From contig JACQZI010000007.1 in the NCBI GenBank assembly GCA_016207825.1, positions 124,001 through 188,000 on the forward strand: a stretch of DNA of 64,000 nt, written 5' to 3'. This document shows, in pieces, positions 7,042-16,146 of this stretch (position 1 is its first letter; the number at the start of each line of letters is the position of its first letter). Source of the DNA: Planctomycetota bacterium. GTDB lineage: Bacteria; Planctomycetota; MHYJ01; JACQXL01; JACQZI01. Position numbers and translations under genes: made by a program. The notes beneath the pieces were generated by a model. That model had not been told where the DNA came from, did no database searches, and was given only the letters and a program-made list of their open reading frames with translations.

Positions 7042-8691
7042 TTACTTGTCTTTTTTCTCCTCCAATTCAATCACCTCGGCTTTCTGGTTATAATAAGGAA
7101 TTTCCCGGCGGATGAATTTGCCGTCTATCACAAAAGACGATTCCACCCCTCCGGCAACGGTTCTTACCCAACGCATTGTATATCCGCCGCCTTTAAAATT
7201 ATCAGGAAATGTTTGCGAAACTTCTTCGACAAAAGCGCTCATCGGACCGCTTAAACAATCACGGAGAATAATTTTCCCGTTATCCGCAAAAGCGTTTACC
7301 CAATGGCCGCCTGAAAGATTTACACCATAGGCATTTCCGTAACCGGCATTAGCAAGCAAATATGCGCAGATATTGGTCACATTACAGCAATCGGCTTTTT
7401 TATCCTTAAAAACATCCGCGACTGTAGGTCTGTTTTTATCATAAGACATTTTGCCATACCAGGCTCTTGTTATTTCCATGGCGTTTTTGAATGCTTCAGC
7501 TGGCGACATTCCATCAAACCTAGGAATTTGTTCCATAAAATGCGGATCAAACTGATCTTTGGCTGACTCGCTGGTTATCGGCGTTCCCTGGCGGTAATTA
7601 AGAACCTCCAACAAAGAAACTATATCCTGAAAACTTCCGTCCTCTTCTTTTGATTCAGGATTAACTTTCGACCAGTTCTTCATTACTTCAACTAAAAAGT
7701 CACCAGCCTTTTCACGGCCATATCTATCCAAAAGGCAATTAAGATAAGTCAAGTTGTAAGGGGTTTCCAATGATTTCCGCAGAGTATTAATAATACGGGA
7801 AAATTCTTTCAGTTTATCTTCAAGTGAAATATAAAACTTCCGCTGGGATGGCGCGGCAAGGTAAACGGATTCGGACAAGCAAGGTTTTCCTAAAACGCCT
7901 TTTTCGGCATCGGTAAGGCATAAAATATCTTCTATTTGTCTTTGGAATTCAACCCAATCTTTATGAAACCACTCTATGCTTGCCACGCAAGGCAATCCCC
8001 CGGCACCAAACCGGTGCTCTTTGATTGCTTCCGGGTGTTTATTGATATAATCCAAGGAAGTATTTATATTCTCTTTTAACCAGGCAAGCTCTAATTTGAC
8101 CCAGCCATTAACATCATTAATTCGTTTTAGAATGCTTTTTAATTCCACTAAAAACAAAGATGCGGATTTTTTATCAGGGCTCTTTTCTATCAGGCTTTTT
8201 AGAATATAGGAAATTTCATCAGGCGTCCTGCCTAATTGTTTCAATAGGCCGTTTTTATTGGGAATCGTAAATTTATCATCCTGGTTCAGCGCCGATTGGA
8301 TGCCTTCCAATTGTTTCTGGCAATTATCCAGCTGGGCGAACAACGGTTCAATCTTCTTGGATTGCTCACCTATCCATTTTTCATATCCGGCGCAGGTTTT
8401 AATAAACTTATCGTTATCTTTAGAAACAAGGCACTGTTGCAAAGGGATTATAATTTTATCCAGATACTGCCAGAAAATCTCCCCCTGATTTATACCCTTG
8501 ACACCTTCGTTGGTAATCCTAATGGAAGAGTTTTGCGAAGGGCTTCTTTTGCCCAGGTAGTATTCCTGGTGGAGCGCAGCCAGCTTTTGCCACTGCGCGA
8601 GGTCAATAGTAATTTCCCCTTCGGCCAATCCATACGGCGATAAAACAAGCATACTTAATAACAGAATTGCTGTAATAAATAATCTGCTCAT
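7042..8691 (-). CDS. secreted transglutaminase-like protein
   Basis: A 549-residue protein with a Sec signal peptide (about 1-23, cleaving near GLAEG). Most of the protein is helical and unassigned. In the last quarter DKKADCCNVTNICAYLL is followed by GGHWVNAF and then IILRDCLSG; this Cys...His...Asp order is that of the transglutaminase-like (papain-fold) core, though I cannot confirm the fold. Its start codon overlaps the stop of the upstream toroid-repeat gene by one base, so the two are translationally coupled at the end of an eight-gene minus-strand cluster. Expected location is the periplasm. Confidence 0.72.
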   Translation of the reverse strand: MSRLFITAILLLSMLVLSPYGLAEGEITIDLAQWQKLAALHQEYYLGKRSPSQNSSIRITNEGVKGINQGEIFWQYLDKIIIPLQQCLVSKDNDKFIKTCAGYEKWIGEQSKKIEPLFAQLDNCQKQLEGIQSALNQDDKFTIPNKNGLLKQLGRTPDEISYILKSLIEKSPDKKSASLFLVELKSILKRINDVNGWVKLELAWLKENINTSLDYINKHPEAIKEHRFGAGGLPCVASIEWFHKDWVEFQRQIEDILCLTDAEKGVLGKPCLSESVYLAAPSQRKFYISLEDKLKEFSRIINTLRKSLETPYNLTYLNCLLDRYGREKAGDFLVEVMKNWSKVNPESKEEDGSFQDIVSLLEVLNYRQGTPITSESAKDQFDPHFMEQIPRFDGMSPAEAFKNAMEITRAWYGKMSYDKNRPTVADVFKDKKADCCNVTNICAYLLANAGYGNAYGVNLSGGHWVNAFADNGKIILRDCLSGPMSAFVEEVSQTFPDNFKGGGYTMRWVRTVAGGVESSFVIDGKFIRREIPYYNQKAEVIELEEKKDK

Positions 8692-10106
8692 TATTTCACC
8701 TCGCGATATTCGATGGAAAATAAGTTTCCTATTTCTATTGTTTTTATACCATCATCGGTCACCAGCAAAAAATCACCCTTGTGGTAATTAAGATAACTGC
8801 CTTTGACAACGGAATTATTTTTCAGGGTAATAATGATATAATTCCTTGTCTGCACGAACGGCTGAACATTTTCGGTAAGGGGGTTTTCTTCTACGGCAGG
8901 GATGTTTTCCACAGCACGAGCATTCGGTTGCGCGGCAGGCGAGTTTTGAACAAAATCTTCCGGCTTATCATTTTTAGGTTCGACAGGCGTTTCCATTGGT
9001 TTCATCTTTTTAACCGGGGTAATCTCTGCCCGGAGCGCTTTAGTTGCCCTCTTCAAAAACAATACGGCAAAACAAGCGTTAACCACATCGCCGCTGGCCC
9101 CACTCCAACTGCCGGATGCATTTTGGGAATTGACCAGTCTTTTCGCACCTTCCAGATACCAATCATACCTGCCGAATTTATCGACTTCGGCTAAAATCCC
9201 CGCCCGCTCAAAAGAATAATACGTGTATAAAGCCCAGCCAACCCGCAGGTCCAGGGTGGTGGTAAAACTATTTTCCATCCATCTAACCGCCCTTTTTATC
9301 CGCTGACAATCTTTATATTTTTCCTTCATATAATATTCCAATATAGCCAGGCTGCTGATGCCGCCGGCTGTCATAGAAGCATAACTTGCTTGTGTCCGCA
9401 ATGACCCATAATTCCACCCGCCATCCGGATTTTGAGCACTTTCCCACCATTTTTTCGTAAGGGTAATAGTATCTTTAGGCAAAGCTATTCCGGCATCCAT
9501 GCAAGCACGCAATCCCAATACCGCATATTGAGTATTTGAGTTGTCTCCACTGGGGACACCAACTATGGTTTTTCTTTTTATGATAATATCCGCTTTTATT
9601 CCGTTGCCAGTAATATACTCATCTTTTTGGGTTGTAGAAGGGGTAACCTGCGGTTTATTGCGGGGTGTTGTCTGGGCGGCAAGCTGGTTATTACCCACGT
9701 AACTCCATTGCCCGTTCTTACACTGGGCATCCACCAGCCATTGGGCACATTCGGCAATCCGTTCCTGGTACTTCTTAGCATCCAGTTTTTCCAAAGCCAT
9801 CGCCTGGAGAGCTACATTATACGTGCGGTCAAGCGGGCTTTCAAGCATATTATTCAAAAGCCCCTTAAAAATATCATTAAAAGGAGATACTTCGCCGTGT
9901 ATTAAGGTTAATAATATCAATTCGCGTGTGTTCGGCGGAAGAGGCGAAGTCAATAAATACCCGGTCCCTTTCGCAATCGCCTCGTCAATCTTCTTCTGGA
10001 GTTCTTTATCCGCCCCGCTCCCTTTATCCGCCGGGTAAACAAATGACGCATTAGTCAAAATCAAACCCAAGGCAATAAATGCAAAAACAATCCTCAAATA
10101 CCGCAT
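8691..10106 (-). CDS. secreted squalene-cyclase/prenyltransferase-type repeat protein
   Basis: A 471-residue protein with an N-terminal signal sequence (1-25). The central region has QW-type motifs typical of alpha/alpha toroids: CKNGQWSYVG, QNPDGGWNYGS and QNASGSWSG, spaced by helical pairs. Such proteins are common in planctomycetes and usually lack the cyclase acid motif; I do not see a DxDD motif, so a binding or scaffold role is as likely as catalysis. After a Pro-rich linker comes a short beta-rich module (about 425-468: LKNNSVVKGSYLNYHKGDF) that resembles the C-terminal end of the neighbouring FHA protein. It lies inside the envelope cluster. Confidence 0.78.
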   Translation of the reverse strand: MRYLRIVFAFIALGLILTNASFVYPADKGSGADKELQKKIDEAIAKGTGYLLTSPLPPNTRELILLTLIHGEVSPFNDIFKGLLNNMLESPLDRTYNVALQAMALEKLDAKKYQERIAECAQWLVDAQCKNGQWSYVGNNQLAAQTTPRNKPQVTPSTTQKDEYITGNGIKADIIIKRKTIVGVPSGDNSNTQYAVLGLRACMDAGIALPKDTITLTKKWWESAQNPDGGWNYGSLRTQASYASMTAGGISSLAILEYYMKEKYKDCQRIKRAVRWMENSFTTTLDLRVGWALYTYYSFERAGILAEVDKFGRYDWYLEGAKRLVNSQNASGSWSGASGDVVNACFAVLFLKRATKALRAEITPVKKMKPMETPVEPKNDKPEDFVQNSPAAQPNARAVENIPAVEENPLTENVQPFVQTRNYIIITLKNNSVVKGSYLNYHKGDFLLVTDDGIKTIEIGNLFSIEYREVK

Positions 10107-10121
10107 AAATTCACTTCGTTA

Positions 10122-11111
10122 TTATTTATTAAAAGATACCTTCTTTATATCCTCATCAAGAATCAGGCTCGGCCCGGATTCACCTTCTATTTGTATAATA
10201 TAACGATGGTCCTGGTAGCCCAGGAATCCAGCTTTTATTTCCGATCCGTCTTTCATATATATCGTTATTTCAGGCGAAACGTTATTTTCCGGAGTCTCCG
10301 GGTCATGTTTATCAGTTTGGCTCATCGCCGGTTCCAAAACTGCTGTCGCATTATTTTCAACCGGTTGCTCGGGAGTTTTTTCGCCCTCAGGACGCAAATA
10401 ATTAGGCCCAAGCAAATAATTATCCTCCTCCAGTAAAGGAAAAAGCGACCATTGATTTTGTTTTGTCATGTCGTTCTGCCGGGGCGGATTATTAGCTCTG
10501 TTAACGGGGTTAGTCACAAGTATCCGATTAGTGGCTGATGCTTCCTGATCCAACTCAGGATAGATGATAAAAACCGCTGTCACACTGAGGATGATAATCC
10601 CGATAAGCACCCACAAAAACGATGTGAAAATAGCCTTGTCGTATGGTGGGGTTTTACGGGGCAATAATGTCGCTGGATTAATATAGGATAATTTACTGTA
10701 AAACCCGGAAAATATCTGTTTCGGGAATGATTTTTTGGTTAAAAGTTCGCCGGCCGGATTACCTGCAGAAACACCCGCAACAACCGGCTCCAGTTCTTTT
10801 GCTTCCTGACCATCCGGAATGAAACTGAATTCAATTACCGAATCGCCCACTTTTATCTTGGACTTATCATCCAAGCAAATTGTCTCGCCCGGTGTCATTT
10901 CCTGCCCGTTAAGGATGGTTTTATTACGCGTGCCCAGGTCTGTCAGGTAATACCGCCCGCCGCTTTTTTCTATCATGAAATGCTTACGAGAAATAAAACG
11001 GTCTTTTACTTTAAGGGTATTGGATGAAGAACGCCCCACGGTAATTTTGCCCTTATCAATTACCGAAACGGAAATACCCTCTTTTGTCAATACCAATAAT
11101 TGGGCTTTCAT
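10122..11111 (-). CDS. FHA-domain single-pass membrane protein
   Basis: From the ATG at 11111 the protein has 329 residues; a GTG three codons upstream is an alternative start. FHA domain at 1-97 with GRSS (26-29), SRKH (41-44) and NKTILNG (63-69), the phosphothreonine-binding positions. A membrane helix follows (about 161-184), then a low-complexity stretch and a C-terminal module (IYMKDGSEIKAGFLGYQDH, about 284-302) resembling that of the adjacent toroid protein. Topology by family knowledge: FHA in the cytoplasm, module outside. It probably connects Ser/Thr phosphorylation to an envelope complex; a Ser/Thr kinase occurs at 43392-44369. Confidence 0.85.
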   Translation of the reverse strand: MKAQLLVLTKEGISVSVIDKGKITVGRSSSNTLKVKDRFISRKHFMIEKSGGRYYLTDLGTRNKTILNGQEMTPGETICLDDKSKIKVGDSVIEFSFIPDGQEAKELEPVVAGVSAGNPAGELLTKKSFPKQIFSGFYSKLSYINPATLLPRKTPPYDKAIFTSFLWVLIGIIILSVTAVFIIYPELDQEASATNRILVTNPVNRANNPPRQNDMTKQNQWSLFPLLEEDNYLLGPNYLRPEGEKTPEQPVENNATAVLEPAMSQTDKHDPETPENNVSPEITIYMKDGSEIKAGFLGYQDHRYIIQIEGESGPSLILDEDIKKVSFNK

Positions 11112-11113
11112 AA

Positions 11114-11200
11114 TTAACACGGAACCACGAAAGAGAATAAGGCACGAAAGTTTTTATATATTCCGTGTTTTCCTTTTCCATTTTCGTGATTTCGCGTTAA
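11114..11200. repeat. dispersed imperfect inverted repeat (CACGAAA type)
   Basis: The intergenic segment reads TTAACACGG...ACGAAAGAG at its left and TTTTCGTGATTTCGCGTTAA at its right, so the two halves can pair over about 30 bases. Close relatives occur at 12787-12873, 24599-24664 and 44379-44437 in this window. It looks like a small non-autonomous hairpin repeat; it may also serve as an RNA stem between cotranscribed genes. Confidence 0.7.
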
Positions 11201-11436
11201 TACCTCGCCGGGTCGTTTTCATCAAAGTTCAGGAGATACCGGTCAATAAACCGATGGATATCCGACATATCCTGCCATAGCGCCCTGAGGTGCCGTTTTT
11301 CATGGTCGTATTTATTGGTCCATGAAGGTTCCCAATTCGTGCTATAACCGATGCAACCTACTACGCTTGACAAAACGAACGTCAGCATGATAAAAACCCC
11401 TCCATAACGGCTTGTTTTACTATTCTTCATTTTCAT
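11197..11436 (-). CDS. small lipoprotein
   Basis: A 79-residue protein with a signal peptide ending in a good lipobox (SSVVGC, Cys near residue 28). The mature part is about 50 residues, charged and rich in aromatic residues (HEKRHLRALWQDM). The start ATG is preceded by AGAGGAG. It lies in the middle of the FHA envelope cluster and is probably cotranscribed. The family is not recognised. Confidence 0.75.
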   Translation of the reverse strand: MKMKNSKTSRYGGVFIMLTFVLSSVVGCIGYSTNWEPSWTNKYDHEKRHLRALWQDMSDIHRFIDRYLLNFDENDPARY

Positions 11437-11452
11437 CCACTCCTCTTTAAAT

Positions 11453-12286
11453 TTATCTCTTAACCGCCCTTAAGGTGTTCAATACCTCTATCACTTTTTT
11501 ATGCACGGATTTTGTGTGGGTAACCACCAAAAATTGGCTGGTCATGGTAAGCGAAACCTTCTTGTTATCTTCCCATAGTTTGGCTCCGGTTTGCGATTTT
11601 ATAGCCTCTTCAATCTCCTCCTTGGTAACATTTTTCTGCTCTTTCGGAGGCATTGCCGGAGGAATCGGGAATGCGGCGCCTCCAGCACCTTGTAAGTTTG
11701 AATCCACATCCGGCCCTTCAAAATCCTCAGGAGGAGGTGCCAAAAGGTCGTCAATCCGGTAAATGACCGTCACATATTCTCCGGCAACCGTTTCATCCGG
11801 AGCCATTATAACCAACCCGCCGTCATCATAAAGGCATTTCAAATCATACATACTTATAGCCAAACGCAAAGCCATTTTCGCCTGAAGATTCTTAAGGGAA
11901 ACAGAAACGATTTTTGTTTTGTAATCGCTGTAAACCTTGGAAGTCAGGCGGAAACGGATGAGCAAAGAATCCTGGAAATATTCCACAGCTTCGAAGATGG
12001 TTTTATCTTTAAATTCAAAGTTCATCTTAACGGATTCCAGGCGGTTTTTTATTTCCTGGTATGTTTCCGCCCATACCCTGTTAGTCTCTTTCGCATCTTC
12101 CTTTGGCTCCTCCTTTTTAACCTCATCCTTAACCTCGTCTTCACCCTTGTCCTTTCCCTCAATCTTTTCCTTCTTAACCTCATCCTTGCCCTTGTTTTTC
12201 TCTTTCTCAGTCTCTTCTGCAACTCCTAAGATACCGGTAAACAGGAAAATAAAAACAATCAACCAATTGACTTTAAATATTTTCAT
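11453..12286 (-). CDS. secreted protein with STN (secretin/TonB N-terminus)-like domain
   Basis: I start at the ATG at 12286, which has GGAG at the right distance; an upstream extension of 17 residues is unlikely. The 277-residue product has a signal peptide (1-24), a Lys/Glu-rich low-complexity stretch (about 25-70), then a segment (about 85-160; FEFKDKTIFEAVEYFQDSL and VSLKNLQAKMALRLAISMYD) with the pattern of an STN domain, the small periplasmic fold found at the N-terminus of secretins and TonB receptors. The tail repeats a beta/alpha unit (LTMTSQFLVVTHTKSVHKKV). It may bind a partner in the periplasm. No secretin gene is present in this window. Confidence 0.75.
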   Translation of the reverse strand: MKIFKVNWLIVFIFLFTGILGVAEETEKEKNKGKDEVKKEKIEGKDKGEDEVKDEVKKEEPKEDAKETNRVWAETYQEIKNRLESVKMNFEFKDKTIFEAVEYFQDSLLIRFRLTSKVYSDYKTKIVSVSLKNLQAKMALRLAISMYDLKCLYDDGGLVIMAPDETVAGEYVTVIYRIDDLLAPPPEDFEGPDVDSNLQGAGGAAFPIPPAMPPKEQKNVTKEEIEEAIKSQTGAKLWEDNKKVSLTMTSQFLVVTHTKSVHKKVIEVLNTLRAVKR

Positions 12287-12347
12287 ATCTATTTCTCCTT
12301 CGTAGCAGAAACGAAGTCCCCTAGCAGGATCTCGCATCCTACTGTTT

Positions 12348-12773
12348 TCACTTCTCCTTTTCCCTCTCCTTCTTTTCCCTATCTATTGACTTAATCCAAT
12401 TCTCAAACCATTTTTTTATATCCAATCCGGGAAGCCCTAGATTCTTGTTATCTAACGGTTCTGTTACTATTCCAGCACCTCCGTCGGGGAATGTCAAATC
12501 ATATTGCATATCCCGAAATGCCTTAAAAACGATACGACGGCTTTTGTCGTATTCATAAACGAGCACTTTTTTCTCTGCCGTATCAAGCACCCATAGGATA
12601 GTTTCCTGTAACGGAGTGCCAATAGTCTGCGCGACCATCCCGTTTGCGCATCCCAGATTTACGCCGCCGCTTTCGGCAATGGTGTATTGAACCGGCGCAC
12701 GGCTCAAAAGCAAAAAGAGAATCGCCCCGCCCATAAATCCCATTATCGTGTACACCCATTTCTCTTTCCCCAT
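12348..12773 (-). CDS. membrane-anchored hypothetical protein
   Basis: The ATG at 12773 follows a strong GGAGGT site and gives 141 residues; a nine-residue upstream extension is rejected. One hydrophobic segment (about 8-25) anchors the protein, leaving a soluble domain outside. The domain has strands with ILWVLDTAEKKVLVYEYDK, the sort of pattern seen in short propeller-blade fragments, and ends in a Lys/Glu-rich tail. It belongs to the FHA envelope cluster between the FHA-propeller and STN-like genes. Family not recognised. Confidence 0.7.
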   Translation of the reverse strand: MGKEKWVYTIMGFMGGAILFLLLSRAPVQYTIAESGGVNLGCANGMVAQTIGTPLQETILWVLDTAEKKVLVYEYDKSRRIVFKAFRDMQYDLTFPDGGAGIVTEPLDNKNLGLPGLDIKKWFENWIKSIDREKKEREKEK

Positions 12774-12786
12774 AATCCACCTCCTG

Positions 12787-12873
12787 TAACACGAAAGCAC
12801 AAAAGGGACGAAAAGACGAAAACACGAGAAAGTTTCGTGTCTTCGTGCCTCGTTTTCCGCGTTTTCGCGTTTA
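12787..12873. repeat. dispersed imperfect inverted repeat (CACGAAA type)
   Basis: The left half (TAACACGAAAGCACAAAAGG) and the right half (CGTTTTCGCGTTTA) are roughly inverse copies, with AGTTTCGTGTCTTCGTGCC between. The right end reaches the stop codon of the FHA-propeller gene, so the last bases of that gene are repeat-derived. Same family as 11114-11200. Confidence 0.7.
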
Positions 12874-15225
12874 TTTTCGGTTATCCATTACACAAACCAT
12901 TTTATCCACTAAAGTAAATAGAATATCCAATTTCCGGTCGCCATCAATATCCGCCACGATAGGAGAAGATACAAACTTAAGAGGGCCGTGATTACTGCCG
13001 GCAACAGTCAGGTTAGAAAATTTAATTTCAATACGATCAACGCAAATACCCTCTTTGCCGTCTAACGCGTATAACGAACCGTCATCTGAGCCTATAAATA
13101 CATCCAGCCCGCTTTCTGATTTCTTATCATAATAACCTGTCCGGCCGGAAGAATTCCTGAACATCGCCCACTCCGACTGATATGACCCCACGCGATCCTT
13201 GGTCGCCAGTGCCGGCGAGGAATAAACCCGCCCTTTAGTTTGGAATACCCACTTCGCATTGCCGTTACGGCTGTCCAGACAGTATATCTTCCCGTCCAGC
13301 GAACCGAAAATCACCTCCATGATATTATCCCCGTCGCAATCGCCGACTGCCGGACTGGAATAAATGAACCCGCTCGTTTCAGCTGTCCAGAGGACTTTCC
13401 CGTTGCGCCCGTTGAAGGCATATAATTTATCGCCGATGCCGATTACGATTATGGGGTTGACATTATGCGGAATAACCGCAGGAGACGAAACCTGGACGAA
13501 TCCCCATCCGGACTGCTTTGTATCCCGCAGAATATTCCCCTCCCATTCGGTGTTTCCCGTCTTGCCATCCAGGCATTGTATCAGCGAATTATTCTTATTA
13601 TTACCCGCGGTGATTATTTCCAGGTCGCCGTCGTTATCGACATCATAAGCCAACGGAGTGGCAATAGCCGGAGGCGCGGAAACGTATTTTGACCAGATTT
13701 TATTTCCCTTATGTGAAATGCAGTAAAGGTTCCCGCTAAGGTCAAGCGCGATAATTTCCGGCCCCTCAATCGCATCGTTCGTATCCACCGCCACAGGCGA
13801 AGCAATAAAGTTAGCCTTGCTTTCGCTTTCAAATCGCCAGATTCTCTGCCCGTTATCCTTAAAAAGATGGACCATCCATCCGGAAGTGGAACCGCCCACG
13901 ATTTCTGTTGCCCCGTTGTAATTTATAATATTTGCGGAAGCCCGACCGGCATTATTATTTGTCTCGTATTGCCATTTATGCTTTCCGTTTTTCGTAACGC
14001 AGACATACCGGCCGGCGCTTGAAGTATTAGCATTGCCGCGGCTGAATTCGCCGGAGCCTTCTTCGGTTCCGCTGACGATATCCATCAAACCTTTGCCGGC
14101 AATCACGGCTGGAGATGAAATAAGCCACGGCGCAGTCTGGACGGATTGGTCTCCATGGCCCCAACCAGAAGGCTTATACAACTGGACCCCGTGTGTCGCT
14201 AGGAACCGGTATTCCCATTTAATCTTTAATACTTTCTGTCCGTTGGTAAGCGCACGCTTACCCGTTAATAAAACGCTTGAAACCAGCGGTGAACTCTTTC
14301 CTTTGGCGCCGGGGAGCTTTTTATTCAACCCCACAAGCGGAAGGAACGAGTTAAATTCTTTAACATATTCGGTCCGCTCCATATCAAGAGAATTAGCAAC
14401 ATCGCCAAGTGATTCTTCTTCGCCATCCTGATCGGCTTCAAGGGATTTTGATTCGGTTTCTTGGAGGATCGAATCATTTGCGGTGATTTTGGTCTCGTTA
14501 AGCAGGCTCTGGAGCAAGGATTCCATATTTGAGGAAGCCTCCAATGCCTGAGGAGCTTCCACCCGGTCGGATACAAACCGGATTCCCACAGGGCCCGCAT
14601 GAAGTTCCGGCTTTGGCATGGTATGGAAAAATATCAAAAGCCCTATGGCAAAAACATGGATAACCAGGGAAGCTATCCAGAATAAGAAGCTTGAAAGCAT
14701 ACGCCTTATCAATTGTTTTATCTCTTTATGGATATCCGGGAAATAAGAAGGATGCACCATGACCAGCGCGCCAGCAGCGGAAACGCCCTCGCCTATGCCG
14801 TAATAGGATTTGAAAAATACCGGATTAGGCGCCAACGCTTCAAAAGTAATCTTCGGCACGGATAGCTCTTTAGGCGCGGCGATTTCTTTGGCAGGCGCTT
14901 CGGCTTCCGGCTCCTCTTTTGCCTCATCGGAAGATGGCGCAAACGCCAGGATAATTTCACCCAGCTTTATCTTGTCGCCTTCTTTAAGGGGATATGGACA
15001 ATTGGATTTAACCGGGTCGCCGTTTAAAAGCGTCTGGTTTTTCCTGCTCAGGCTAACCAGGGAGCAAAAACCATTGGAGCACTCGATAATAAGCTGCTTG
15101 CGGGAGATAAAGCGGTCTTTTATCTGCAAATCAGCCTTGGAAGAGCGCCCGACTATGACGCGCTCCTTTTCTATCGGATATACGCTCAATCCCTCTTTAC
15201 CAATAACAGTCAGTTGGTATTTCAT
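12871..15225 (-). CDS. FHA - transmembrane - PQQ-like beta-propeller protein
   Basis: A 784-residue protein with three parts. FHA domain at 1-96: GRSS (26-29), but SRKQ (41-44) where most FHA domains have SRxH, and NQTLLNG (63-69). A single membrane helix at about 178-200. The C-terminal 450 residues are a repeat of blades of the form 'SSPAVGDCDGDNIMEVIFGS' and 'DGKIYCLDSRNGNAKWVF', typical of PQQ/FG-GAP-type beta-propellers (about 7-8 blades). The propeller should be periplasmic and the FHA cytoplasmic, so the protein could transmit phosphorylation state across the membrane or anchor a complex. It follows the FN3 protein gene by 9 bp. Confidence 0.87.
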   Translation of the reverse strand: MKYQLTVIGKEGLSVYPIEKERVIVGRSSKADLQIKDRFISRKQLIIECSNGFCSLVSLSRKNQTLLNGDPVKSNCPYPLKEGDKIKLGEIILAFAPSSDEAKEEPEAEAPAKEIAAPKELSVPKITFEALAPNPVFFKSYYGIGEGVSAAGALVMVHPSYFPDIHKEIKQLIRRMLSSFLFWIASLVIHVFAIGLLIFFHTMPKPELHAGPVGIRFVSDRVEAPQALEASSNMESLLQSLLNETKITANDSILQETESKSLEADQDGEEESLGDVANSLDMERTEYVKEFNSFLPLVGLNKKLPGAKGKSSPLVSSVLLTGKRALTNGQKVLKIKWEYRFLATHGVQLYKPSGWGHGDQSVQTAPWLISSPAVIAGKGLMDIVSGTEEGSGEFSRGNANTSSAGRYVCVTKNGKHKWQYETNNNAGRASANIINYNGATEIVGGSTSGWMVHLFKDNGQRIWRFESESKANFIASPVAVDTNDAIEGPEIIALDLSGNLYCISHKGNKIWSKYVSAPPAIATPLAYDVDNDGDLEIITAGNNKNNSLIQCLDGKTGNTEWEGNILRDTKQSGWGFVQVSSPAVIPHNVNPIIVIGIGDKLYAFNGRNGKVLWTAETSGFIYSSPAVGDCDGDNIMEVIFGSLDGKIYCLDSRNGNAKWVFQTKGRVYSSPALATKDRVGSYQSEWAMFRNSSGRTGYYDKKSESGLDVFIGSDDGSLYALDGKEGICVDRIEIKFSNLTVAGSNHGPLKFVSSPIVADIDGDRKLDILFTLVDKMVCVMDNRK

Positions 15226-15234
15226 AGTATTATT

Positions 15235-16146
15235 TTATTTATAGGCTCGGACTTTTGCTTCCCTTGGCTTATTGGTCCGGTTGTTCGTAAAGGTCAATAT
15301 CTTATATTCCTTGGGAAAGCCCGCGCTGGTATCTATAAAGCCTTCCACTTTGCTTAAGGTATAATTGGTGCCTTCAATTTTATCGCCTTCCTGGACATTG
15401 AATTGCTTGGAGAAAACTATCTTGCCGTTCGCGGCGTATTTCTTAATCCGGACGGTGAATTTACCGGTCATGTTATTGTAATTAACGCCGCTCTCGTTAT
15501 CTTTGCCGCCATCGCAATCGGGATAAGCGATTTCCGGGGTTAGGACGGAGAGCTTTCCGGAAGGGGCGCTTTCCGGATTGCCGCCTTCAGCCTTATCTTT
15601 GGTTAGAGAAGTCAGGTAATATTCATAAGTTGTTTCAGGCTGAATCGCGGCATCCGTATAATTTTCGGCATCAGCCGAAAGCTCGGCTAAAAACTTATAA
15701 ACTTGCTCATCCTGCGCCTTACGGTAGAGTTTATAGCCAATTACCGTAGCCGTAGACTTGCTTGGCCCCCAAAAAATAACCACCGTATCCGGCTGATTGG
15801 AATTGACTTTAAGCGCCTCTATCGCGGGGGGCAGGATAATTGGGAGCGGCTCCTTGGGCGCTTCCTGATAAGTTACGGTATGGATGGTGTTTTTGTACAT
15901 GAGGCTATTGCTCATTTCCGGGGCTGGGGGCAGGGTCATCCAGGCCTTTTGGAGGCGTTCCAAGTAATCGATTTTTGGGAGTTCGATTTTACTATCTGAA
16001 CTAAGCACTGCTTCCATTTCCTGCAATTTGGCATCAAAGGCAATCTTTTCAGCCGGTTCGGCGGAATTAACCGCCTTTAAGGTTATGAGGCACAAAAGAA
16101 TAACGGCTATTGCCAAGGCGCCTTTTTCCAGCCACATCTTTTTCAT
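15235..16146 (-). CDS. exported FN3-domain protein, first gene of the envelope cluster
   Basis: A 303-residue protein with an N-terminal hydrophobic signal or anchor (about 7-28). A fibronectin type III-like domain is visible at about 105-200 (VVIFWGPSKSTATVIGYKLY, then TTYEYYLTSLT). The C-terminus is a beta domain (FTVRIKKYAANGKIVFSKQF, GDKIEGTNYTL) similar in feel to secretin-associated pilotin or pilus-assembly accessory domains, but I cannot name it. The start ATG follows AAAGGAGG. It heads the minus-strand cluster running down to 7042 with gaps of mostly under 100 bp. Confidence 0.75.
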   Translation of the reverse strand: MKKMWLEKGALAIAVILLCLITLKAVNSAEPAEKIAFDAKLQEMEAVLSSDSKIELPKIDYLERLQKAWMTLPPAPEMSNSLMYKNTIHTVTYQEAPKEPLPIILPPAIEALKVNSNQPDTVVIFWGPSKSTATVIGYKLYRKAQDEQVYKFLAELSADAENYTDAAIQPETTYEYYLTSLTKDKAEGGNPESAPSGKLSVLTPEIAYPDCDGGKDNESGVNYNNMTGKFTVRIKKYAANGKIVFSKQFNVQEGDKIEGTNYTLSKVEGFIDTSAGFPKEYKILTFTNNRTNKPREAKVRAYK

